A stretch of 5,149 nt of DNA from Candidatus Cloacimonadota bacterium (GTDB lineage Bacteria > Cloacimonadota > Cloacimonadia > Cloacimonadales > TCS61): the NCBI GenBank assembly GCA_030626645.1, contig DAOUTP010000144.1, positions 1-5,149 of the forward strand, given 5' to 3'. Positions within the stretch are counted from its first letter, which is position 1. Each line of letters begins with the position of its first letter. This document shows positions 1 to 5,149 of this stretch, piece after piece. The notes beneath the pieces were generated by a model. That model had not been told where the DNA came from, made no database searches, and saw nothing but the letters and a program-made list of their open reading frames with translations. The position numbers were made by a program, and so were the translations under genes.

Positions 1-1
1 A

Positions 2-622
2 ATTGAAAAAATAATTGATTCCACTATCAGGCGGATGTTCCAGGAACTTGATGCTTATTATCACGGTTATTGTAAGATTGATGAAGAGCAAATTGCCAAG
101 TATGCATTCAGAAATAGATTGATAGAAATTATCCAAAAAAAAAAGCACAAACGGATAATGCTGATCGGGCACTCTATGGGCTCGATCATTGCCTATGATA
201 CATTAACCCAAGATGTTACCGAATTGAATATAGATACCCTCATTACTATTGGTTCACCTCTTGGTTTTCCGCTTATTATTAAGAAGATCTTAACAGAACA
301 GCACGAAAAAATACATCAAAATGCTAAACCTCCGACTCCAGAAAACATAACTTCCGGTTGGTATAATTTTTCTGATCTGGATGATAAAATTACTCTGGAT
401 TACGATCTTGCAGATGACTATTTACCAAACAGTTTAGATATCAAGCCGAAGGATATTATCATCAACAACACTTATGAATATAATGGACAAAAAAATCCGC
501 ACAAGGTTTATGGTTACTTGCAGGATAGAGAAGTTGCAAAAGTTATCAGTGGATTTCTAGCAAAGCCCACATCAATCTTTGCAAGATTCTTTGCAAGATT
601 CTTAAAGAGGTTCAGATCATGA
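2..622 (+). CDS. Serine alpha/beta-hydrolase (lipase/esterase-like), 5'-truncated
   Basis: This is the C-terminal part of an alpha/beta-hydrolase. The frame is open from base 2 with no stop, and the first ATG (35) has no properly spaced ribosome binding site. It also leaves only about 46 residues before the nucleophile, too few for the fold's first strands, so the true start is upstream of the window. Numbering from that ATG, a hydrophobic strand RIMLIG leads into the nucleophile elbow GHSMGS with candidate Ser47 (173-175), followed by SIIAYDTL. Candidate triad partners are Asp117 in WYNFSDLDDKI and His156 in NPHKVYGYL. These positions resemble lipases and esterases of the PGAP1/DUF676/LCAT type, but the substrate cannot be read. 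The C-terminus is basic and amphipathic (FARFFARFLKRFRS) and might touch membranes. The stop overlaps the kinase start in ATGA, so the two genes are probably co-transcribed and translationally coupled. Hydrolase fold: confident. Lipid substrate: speculative. Confidence 0.8.
   Translation: MEKIIDSTIRRMFQELDAYYHGYCKIDEEQIAKYAFRNRLIEIIQKKKHKRIMLIGHSMGSIIAYDTLTQDVTELNIDTLITIGSPLGFPLIIKKILTEQHEKIHQNAKPPTPENITSGWYNFSDLDDKITLDYDLADDYLPNSLDIKPKDIIINNTYEYNGQKNPHKVYGYLQDREVAKVISGFLAKPTSIFARFFARFLKRFRS
576..603 (+). repeat. 12-bp in-frame tandem microduplication in the hydrolase 3' end
   Basis: The unit TCTTTGCAAGAT occurs at 576-587 and again, perfectly, at 588-599, followed by a partial third copy TCTT (600-603). 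Because 12 bp is four codons, the duplication keeps frame and yields the repeated FARF-FARF tail of the hydrolase. It lies just upstream of the kinase ribosome binding site (AAAGAGG, 604-610). Confidence 0.85.
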
Positions 623-2925
623 AAATCAAAATATTTTCGCTATTGTTAATGATGGTGATATTTGTATCACTTATTGCCCAAACTGCAGAAATAGACAGCC
701 TGAAAGCAAAAGTAGAAAAGACAACTGGCAGAGAAAAAGTTGATGCCATGAATCAGTTATCCAAAGCTTTCTGGCAGATAGATCCTGAAAAATCTAAAGA
801 AAATGGAAATAAAGCATTAAGGCTTTCCCGCAAAATAAAATACAAAAAAGGTGAAGCTGAAGCGATAAATAATGTTGGGGGAGCATATTATTATCTCAAT
901 GATTATGTTACTGCTGTAGAACATTTTATACGATCTCTGAAACTACGAAAAAAAATTGGTGATAAAAAAGATATAATTATTGCATTGAATAATTTAGGAA
1001 TAGTTCAAGAGAGTTTGAATAACTATGAACAGGCGCTCAATTACTTTATTGAATCACTCAAGATAGAAGAGGAAGTGGGCAATAAGATTGGTACTGCAGG
1101 TACTTTGAATTATATTGGAATTGTTTATCAAAATCTATCAGATTATAACAAAGCGTTGGAATATTTCCGAAGAGCGGAACATGTTTATGAAGAGATTGGT
1201 AATAAATACGGTCAGGCAACCACACTTGATAATATAGGATTAATCTTCCGTGTTCTTACAAATTACGATAAAGCAATAGAATATCACTTACGTGCACACA
1301 AAATTCATGAGGAAACGGAAGATAAAAATGGAATTGCTCGTTCTCTTGGGAATATAGGTATGATCTATGATGATATTGGCGAACGCGGAAAAGCTCTGGA
1401 TTATTACCACAGATCACTCAAGATTGAAGAAGAACTTGATAACCAGTTTGGAATTGCTGGAAAGCTTAATAATATCGGGATCATTTATGATGATTTGAAG
1501 CAATATGATATAGCACTTAAATACTATATCAATTCACATGACCTCTACAAAGAAATTTCCAATCCCAACGGAGTTGCTGATGCTTCCAATAATATTGGAG
1601 TTGCTTATAAAAACCAGAAGAAATATAGTCAGGCTTTACAATATCTTCATGAATCATTGGCTTCTTACAAAATGATTGGAAGGAAAAAAGGAATTGCCGC
1701 AACATTGAATAATATAGCAACAGTTTATAAAGATACAAAACAATTTTCACAAGCTTTGGATTATTTCAGAAGAGCACTGATCATTGCAGAAGAAATTAAA
1801 GTTAGAGATCTGCAGATTGAGATATATGAGAATATTTCTGATATTTTTTCCATCAAGAAAGATTATAAAACATCTCTTCATTATTACAAACTTTATTCCA
1901 GCATCAAAGATAGTACTTTCACAAAAGAGAGAATGGAAATAATTTCAGGTATGCAGACCACATATGAGGTTGAACTTCTGCTTGAAGATCAGGAAAAGGA
2001 GATTGTTCTTCTTCAAAAAGATAATGAGATTTACAAATTACGTTCAGATAAACAGAATCTGGCATTATTGCTTCTTGTGTTTGGACTGTTCATCCTCATA
2101 GTAATTGGATTTATCTTCTTCTACCGTTACACCTTAAATAAAAAAGCAAAAATAAAATTAGAAAAAGAAGTTGAGGAAAGAACGCATGATCTAAAGAAAA
2201 CCAATATTAAATTAACAAAAGAGATTCAGGAGCGTAAACAGCTACAGAATCAATTAATGCGTTCTGAGCGGCTGGCCGGAGTAGGGGAACTTGCTGCAGG
2301 AATTGCGCATGAGATACGTAATCCACTAGGAAATATCAGCTCTTCTGCACAGATATGTCTGAGTAAATTTGAGCATCCAAAAGAAGTTCAGCAGTTCCTT
2401 GAAATAATTCAGGAAGATTCCGATAAGGCAAATTATATCATAAAAGGTCTTTTGGATTTTGCCAATCCACGTGACGTTAAATTTAAAAAAGGATCTATCC
2501 TCAAAGTTTTGAAAAATGTAATTAAGAGGATCGATGCACGTTGTCAGGAGAAAAATATTGTTGTAAGTTTAAATTCCAATGGTAAGATATTGGATTCTCT
2601 CATTGATGCAAAATGGCTGGAACAAGCCTTTTTAAATCTGGCGGTTAATGCCATAAATGCAATGCCGGATGGTGGACAGCTTAAATTCGATGTAGAACAA
2701 AAAATGAATTATATTCAAGTAATCTGTGCAGACAATGGACAGGGTATTTCAAAAAAGAATCTTTCAAAAATATTTGATCCATTTTTTACAACCCGTGAAG
2801 ATGGTGTAGGATTAGGATTGAGCCTGACCCACCAGATTTTTGAAGATCACAAGGGCAGCATTCGAATAGAAAGCAAAGAAAAAATTGGAACAGAAGCAAT
2901 AGTTGAAATTCCAATTCAAACATGA
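619..2925 (+). CDS. Membrane-anchored TPR sensor histidine kinase (HisKA + HATPase_c)
   Basis: This 768-residue sensor kinase is predicted to span the membrane. Residues 1-20/23 form a signal peptide (short basic start, hydrophobic core, then an alanine-containing cleavage region). Residues 35-434 hold about ten 40-residue TPRs that would sit outside the cytoplasmic membrane. Residues 435-480 are charged and coiled-coil-like, 481-502 are one transmembrane helix, and 505-552 form a cytoplasmic coiled coil. The HisKA domain has the H-box AAGIAHEIRNPL with phospho-acceptor His564. The ATPase domain has an N-box (NLAVNAINAM, Asn673/Asn677), G1 (DNGQGI, Asp705), F-box (FDPFFTT, from 719) and G2 (GVGLG, 729-733), so all catalytic boxes are intact. 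The H-box resembles NtrB/ZraS/AtoS-type kinases, which partner sigma-54 activators, in line with the regulator encoded 11 nt downstream. The start at 619 is supported by AAAGAGG (604-610, 8 nt spacing) and by the signal peptide, and it overlaps the hydrolase stop. The signal sensed is unknown; TPRs suggest a protein or peptide ligand. Confidence 0.97.
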   Translation: MKIKIFSLLLMMVIFVSLIAQTAEIDSLKAKVEKTTGREKVDAMNQLSKAFWQIDPEKSKENGNKALRLSRKIKYKKGEAEAINNVGGAYYYLNDYVTAVEHFIRSLKLRKKIGDKKDIIIALNNLGIVQESLNNYEQALNYFIESLKIEEEVGNKIGTAGTLNYIGIVYQNLSDYNKALEYFRRAEHVYEEIGNKYGQATTLDNIGLIFRVLTNYDKAIEYHLRAHKIHEETEDKNGIARSLGNIGMIYDDIGERGKALDYYHRSLKIEEELDNQFGIAGKLNNIGIIYDDLKQYDIALKYYINSHDLYKEISNPNGVADASNNIGVAYKNQKKYSQALQYLHESLASYKMIGRKKGIAATLNNIATVYKDTKQFSQALDYFRRALIIAEEIKVRDLQIEIYENISDIFSIKKDYKTSLHYYKLYSSIKDSTFTKERMEIISGMQTTYEVELLLEDQEKEIVLLQKDNEIYKLRSDKQNLALLLLVFGLFILIVIGFIFFYRYTLNKKAKIKLEKEVEERTHDLKKTNIKLTKEIQERKQLQNQLMRSERLAGVGELAAGIAHEIRNPLGNISSSAQICLSKFEHPKEVQQFLEIIQEDSDKANYIIKGLLDFANPRDVKFKKGSILKVLKNVIKRIDARCQEKNIVVSLNSNGKILDSLIDAKWLEQAFLNLAVNAINAMPDGGQLKFDVEQKMNYIQVICADNGQGISKKNLSKIFDPFFTTREDGVGLGLSLTHQIFEDHKGSIRIESKEKIGTEAIVEIPIQT
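721..1920 (+). repeat. TPR-encoding array: ten 120-bp units in strict register
   Basis: The kinase sensor region is built from units of exactly 40 codons. Landmark positions recur without any insertion or deletion: the second Asn/Gly pair of the motif NNIG falls at residues 85/87, 125/127, 165/167, 205/207, 245/247, 285/287, 325/327 and 365/(Ala)367, with a weaker ninth (Asn405). Typical unit layout is GIAxTLNNIGxVYxxLxxY followed by xKALEYYxRSLKIEEEIGNK. The stretch 721-840 (residues 35-74) is a degenerate first unit and 1801-1920 (residues 395-434) a degenerate last one. The 40-residue rather than 34-residue period resembles the TPR_12 type found in many FCB-group sensor kinases. The units are similar but diverged in DNA sequence, so this is an old array. 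Confidence 0.93.
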
Positions 2926-2936
2926 ACGGAGAATAA

Positions 2937-4331
2937 ATGACCAAAATAGTAATTGTAGATGATAATAAGAATATGCAAGTAATCCTGCAGAATTTATTGG
3001 TTGATGAAGGATATGAAGTAATTTCTGCAACTAATGGGAAAGATGGCTTGAAGGCAATTATTGAACAATCTCCCGATCTTGTTCTTCTGGATATTCGTCT
3101 ACCGGAGATGAATGGGATTGATATCCTGCAACAAATTACAAAGCTTGAAAAAGAAATTCTGGTGATAATGATTACAGCCTACGGAGATGTGGAGACAGCA
3201 GTAGAAACAATGAAACTTGGTGCATACGATTATATTACAAAACCGTTTGTGAATGAAGAATTGAAAATAGTGATCCGCAAAGCTCTGGATACAAATGAAT
3301 TAAAACGAGAAGTAAAAATTCTACGACAAAAATTAGAAGTTAAAAAAAACGATGATATCCTGATGGGGAATAGCCCTGAGATCATGCGTATATTAAAACA
3401 GGTAGAACTCGTTGCTTCCACTGATATGAGCGTAATAATTCAGGGGAAGAGTGGTACAGGTAAGGAAGTTATTGCTAAATTGATCCATAAGAAAAGTAAA
3501 AGAAAAAATGAATCATTCATTCCAATTGATTGCGGCGCTATTCCTGATACTTTGGTAGAAAGCGAATTATTCGGTTATCAAAAGGGAGCATTTACAGGAG
3601 CTTCTTCTGCAAAAAAAGGTAAATTTGAAATCGCAAATGGTGGTACCCTCTTCTTGGATGAGATCACAAATCTACCACCATCAGCCCAGGCAAAGATACT
3701 ACGGGTAATACAAGAAAAAAAGATAACAAAAGTCGGAAGTACAGAACCAGAAAATATTGATGTGAGGATAATCGTTGCAACAAATCTGGATATCATAAAA
3801 GCTGTTCAGGAAAACAATTTCAGAGATGATCTGTTCCATCGGCTTAATGAATTCACGATCGTTCTTCCACAATTAAAAGAACGAAAAAATGATATCCCCA
3901 TAATTGCTGAACAATTCCTAAAAGAAGCTAACATTGAGCTTGAAAAAAACATCAAAGGGTTCTTACCCAAAACAATGAGTACTTTGGAATCTTATGCATG
4001 GCCAGGAAATGTACGGGAGTTAAAACATGTAATAAAAAAAGCAGTATTGCTTGAGGAAACAGACCATATTACAACTAATTCTTTAGAACTTGAATTTGGT
4101 CTAAATCAGAAGAATATATTTATAGAATCTCTGGATAAATACTATAAAATGATAACATCAGAAGGTTCATCAATCTCCGATATTACAGCAATCGTTAGCG
4201 CAGAAATGGAAAGAGTACTGATCAAACGTATTCTGGTGGAAACCAAATACAATAAATCAAGAACTGCTCAGATTCTTGGCATTGACCGGAATACACTATA
4301 TTCAAAATTAAAAAAACTGGAAATAAATTAG
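2937..4331 (+). CDS. NtrC-family sigma-54-dependent response regulator
   Basis: This 464-residue protein has the full NtrC layout. The receiver domain (1 to about 120) has the acidic pair Asp8/Asp9, phospho-acceptor Asp52 in LLDIRLPEMNG, Thr80 and Lys102 (TKPF). The AAA+ domain (about 140-380) has Walker A GKSGTGKE (170-177), the sigma-54-contacting loop GAFTGA (217-222), Walker B LFLDE (Asp241, Glu242) and the arginine-finger region FRDDLFHRL (Arg296, Arg302). The C-terminal Fis-type helix-turn-helix (about 421-464) contains KSRTAQILGIDRNTLYSKLKKL. It is expected to oligomerise on phosphorylation and use ATP hydrolysis to open sigma-54 promoter complexes from upstream enhancer sites. The start is set by GGAG at 2928-2931 with 5 nt spacing, 11 nt after the kinase stop, so the kinase is its evident partner. 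One oddity is Lys171 where the family usually has Glu (GESGTGKE). The intact GAFTGA separates it from NtrC-like proteins that have lost sigma-54 contact. No named orthologue can be assigned. Confidence 0.97.
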   Translation: MTKIVIVDDNKNMQVILQNLLVDEGYEVISATNGKDGLKAIIEQSPDLVLLDIRLPEMNGIDILQQITKLEKEILVIMITAYGDVETAVETMKLGAYDYITKPFVNEELKIVIRKALDTNELKREVKILRQKLEVKKNDDILMGNSPEIMRILKQVELVASTDMSVIIQGKSGTGKEVIAKLIHKKSKRKNESFIPIDCGAIPDTLVESELFGYQKGAFTGASSAKKGKFEIANGGTLFLDEITNLPPSAQAKILRVIQEKKITKVGSTEPENIDVRIIVATNLDIIKAVQENNFRDDLFHRLNEFTIVLPQLKERKNDIPIIAEQFLKEANIELEKNIKGFLPKTMSTLESYAWPGNVRELKHVIKKAVLLEETDHITTNSLELEFGLNQKNIFIESLDKYYKMITSEGSSISDITAIVSAEMERVLIKRILVETKYNKSRTAQILGIDRNTLYSKLKKLEIN

Positions 4332-4336
4332 TGTTT

Positions 4337-4352
4337 TGTAAACTAATTTACA
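4337..4352. promoter_or_regulatory. Perfect-arm dyad TGTAAA-N4-TTTACA (candidate activator site)
   Basis: TGTAAACTAATTTACA has two perfect 6-bp arms around a 4-bp spacer, starting 6 nt after the regulator stop codon. Its size and symmetry suit a dimeric Fis-type helix-turn-helix. Further single copies of the arm occur at 4422-4427 (TTTACA) and 4497-4502 (TGTAAA). It lies about 190 bp upstream of the predicted start of the sigma-54 transcript, a workable enhancer distance. In RNA it could also form a short hairpin. The DNA is AT-rich, so chance symmetry is possible. Confidence 0.4.
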
Positions 4353-4387
4353 CATATTGCGGAATCAATACCGCATAATGTTTAAAT
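4346..4387. promoter_or_regulatory. Long imperfect inverted repeat after the two-component operon
   Basis: The core is TGCGG (4358-4362), loop AATCAATA, CCGCA (4371-4375). Pairing continues outward through ACAT/ATGT (4352-4355 with 4378-4381) and ATTTA/TAAAT (4346-4350 with 4383-4387), giving 14 paired positions of 17 per arm. An alternative outer pairing is TTACACATA (4348-4356) with TATGTGTTA (4387-4395). It is placed where a terminator for the operon would lie, but no T-run follows directly; the T-rich stretch only starts near 4408. It could be a weak or factor-assisted terminator, or a binding site for the adjacent regulator. Confidence 0.45.
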
Positions 4388-4425
4388 ATGTGTTAATATT
4401 AAATGGATTTCTTTATTTTTCTTTA

Positions 4426-4437
4426 CAAATATATTTG
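4426..4437. promoter_or_regulatory. 12-bp perfect palindrome CAAATATATTTG
   Basis: The 12 bases are identical to their reverse complement. The centre is about 105 bp upstream of the predicted sigma-54 transcript start, within the usual range for activator sites of NtrC-class proteins. It sits in an extremely AT-rich stretch (8 G or C in the 60 bases 4381-4440), where such palindromes arise by chance, so the functional call is weak. Confidence 0.3.
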
Positions 4438-4465
4438 ATTTCTATTTTGTTGAAAACGAAAGAAA

Positions 4466-4489
4466 TAACACATAATGTATATGTTGTTA
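4466..4489. promoter_or_regulatory. Imperfect dyad TAACA-N14-TGTTA upstream of the sigma-54 promoter
   Basis: Outer arms TAACA (4466-4470) and TGTTA (4485-4489) are perfect inverted copies. Inside them, ACATA (4470-4474) and TATGT (4480-4484) also form an inverted pair. The left half-site TAACACATA recurs in reverse orientation at 4387-4395 and with one mismatch at 4348-4356. It is centred about 58 bp upstream of the predicted transcript start, nearer than most enhancer sites but possible. Recurrence of the half-site is the main argument for function. Confidence 0.35.
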
Positions 4490-4509
4490 AGGTCTTTGTA
4501 AATCATATG

Positions 4510-4525
4510 TGGTACGTGATTTGCT
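4510..4525 (+). promoter_or_regulatory. Sigma-54 (RpoN) -24/-12 promoter
   Basis: TGGTAC-GTGAT-TTGCT matches the sigma-54 consensus TGGCAC-N5-TTGCW with exact spacing and one substitution (T for C in the -24 element). The invariant GG (4511-4512) and GC (4523-4524) are both present. Taking the C of the -12 element as -12, transcription should begin near G4536, leaving a leader of about 31 nt before the ATG at 4567. It sits immediately upstream of a secreted protein gene and just downstream of a gene for a GAFTGA-bearing activator, which supports a real promoter. I saw no good sigma-70-type promoter in the same gap. Confidence 0.75.
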
Positions 4526-4555
4526 TTAATTAATTGTGAAAAATCTTTTAAAAAA

Positions 4556-4561
4556 GGGAGG
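4556..4561 (+). promoter_or_regulatory. Strong Shine-Dalgarno GGGAGG
   Basis: GGGAGG ends 5 nt before the ATG at 4567, inside an A-rich leader. It fixes the start of the secreted protein and is the strongest ribosome binding site in the window, suggesting high expression when the promoter is active. Confidence 0.9.
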
Positions 4562-4566
4562 AAAAA

Positions 4567-5149
4567 ATGAAAAAGATGTTAATTGTTTTGGGCTTAAGCT
4601 TGTTAGTGTGTTCACTTGCAGCTGAAGATTTTTTGCAACCTGCCCAAGTTGCCAAAGACAGCTACTATTCAGGAATGCGTTATGGAGTAAGAAATGTGTC
4701 CAGGGATCAAGACCCTGCACCGGAGTATTCCTTTATTCTTAATGGTGCTGATGAGTATACAACTTACTTAACAAGTTCGTTCTATGACTACATGCCTTTC
4801 AGTTACAATGGGTATAATTTAAGGAAACAACCTGAAATTTCACTGCCGTATAATTATCCGGCAGGTGGATGGTATGTAACTTACATGCGTTCTGAAACAC
4901 AAGCAATTGCTACAGACCGTAGAGCATATTACAGTTATCTCAATCCGGATGGAACACTTGTAGAGAGTAATGCTGCTAATTCAGATGTCTATCGTGAAGG
5001 TTTCACATCTCTGGCAATCGATCCATATACAGGTGACCCATTTGTAGTTTGGCATGCAACTGAGTCGAACGGAGATTATTGCAGCTGGATGACATATGCA
5101 ACATTCCATATAACCGGTTCTCCAAATGCCTGGAGAACTCCATTTATTC
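4567..5149 (+). CDS. Secreted protein of unknown function, 3'-truncated
   Basis: The frame is open from ATG 4567 to the window end (194 complete codons) with no stop. The start is set by GGGAGG at 4556-4561. Residues 1-18 (MKKMLIVLGLSLLVCSLA) form a classical signal peptide, with likely cleavage around Ala18/Ala19 (S-L-A). Cys15 is preceded by Leu-Val, a poor lipobox, so a lipoprotein is unlikely. The mature part is rich in Tyr, Asn, Gly and Ser and looks like beta-rich extracellular sequence. The segment SLAIDPYTGDPFVVWH (to residue 163) resembles blades of beta-propeller or BNR-like exported proteins, in which a DxxxGxPxVxW pattern recurs, but only one clear copy is visible. Judging from similar FCB proteins it may be long and carry a C-terminal sorting domain, which the window cannot show. 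A sigma-54 promoter lies directly upstream, so the NtrC-type regulator encoded next door is its likely activator. The function is not recognised. Confidence 0.88.
   Translation, partial: MKKMLIVLGLSLLVCSLAAEDFLQPAQVAKDSYYSGMRYGVRNVSRDQDPAPEYSFILNGADEYTTYLTSSFYDYMPFSYNGYNLRKQPEISLPYNYPAGGWYVTYMRSETQAIATDRRAYYSYLNPDGTLVESNAANSDVYREGFTSLAIDPYTGDPFVVWHATESNGDYCSWMTYATFHITGSPNAWRTPFI

Noticed and set aside
35..622. ATG at 35 as the true start of the hydrolase
   Set aside because: The frame is open to the window edge, no spaced ribosome binding site precedes it, and the hydrolase fold needs more sequence before the nucleophile.
1529..1750. Minus-strand ORF of 73 codons
   Set aside because: It lies entirely inside the TPR part of the kinase gene, has no recognisable domain, and arises from the AT-rich repeat on the opposite strand.
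841..1920. CRISPR-like or satellite repeat suggested by the 120-bp period
   Set aside because: The period follows codons for 40-residue TPRs, the units are diverged in DNA sequence, and the frame is open throughout.
2812..3030. Minus-strand ORF of 72 codons across the kinase-regulator junction
   Set aside because: It overlaps two well-supported genes and their ribosome binding site, with no family resemblance.
3230..3796. Two minus-strand ORFs (3230-3421 and 3578-3796)
   Set aside because: Both are opposite conserved parts of the regulator (receiver end and GAFTGA/Walker B region) and are shadows of its codons.
4428..4440. IHF site (TTGATT core at 4435-4440)
   Set aside because: The other half of the consensus (YAA four bases before) is not met, so it is not called, although IHF bending would suit a sigma-54 promoter.
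4450..4478. Sigma-70-like promoter TTGAAA-N17-TAATGT
   Set aside because: The -10 box matches TATAAT at only three of six bases, and such boxes are expected by chance in this AT-rich stretch; the sigma-54 match is far better.
4526..4720. Minus-strand ORF of 64 codons
   Set aside because: It runs opposite the leader, ribosome binding site and signal peptide of the secreted protein, which has much better coding evidence.

Overview
The window carries an AT-rich, all-plus-strand bacterial segment. It holds the 3' part of a serine alpha/beta-hydrolase gene, a complete two-component system (TPR sensor histidine kinase plus NtrC-class sigma-54 activator), a 235-bp AT-rich intergenic region, and the 5' part of a gene for a secreted protein. 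The kinase layout (signal peptide, regular 40-residue TPRs, one membrane span, HisKA/HATPase) is common in Bacteroidetes and related FCB-group bacteria. With a sigma-54 activator as its partner, I would guess an FCB-group lineage such as Cloacimonadota or Bacteroidota. That placement is an inference with low certainty, since no marker gene is present.

Layout: 2-622 is a hydrolase fragment with a GHSMGS nucleophile elbow. Its stop overlaps the start of the kinase gene (619-2925) in an ATGA junction. The response regulator (2937-4331) follows 11 nt later behind a GGAG ribosome binding site. These three genes look like one operon whose promoter lies upstream of the window. The intergenic region 4332-4566 is very AT-rich and contains several dyad-symmetric elements. 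At 4510-4525 it has a close match to the -24/-12 sigma-54 promoter, followed by a strong Shine-Dalgarno and the start of a secreted protein gene at 4567 that runs off the window end.

Working model: the kinase senses a signal through about ten TPRs outside the cytoplasmic membrane, autophosphorylates at His564 and phosphorylates Asp52 of the regulator. The regulator has an intact GAFTGA loop and so should act with sigma-54 RNA polymerase. The nearest candidate target is the sigma-54 promoter immediately downstream, driving the exported protein. The dyads between the regulator gene and that promoter are candidate enhancer sites. The kinase, regulator, promoter motif and export signal are read from the sequence. 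The regulatory link between them is inferred.
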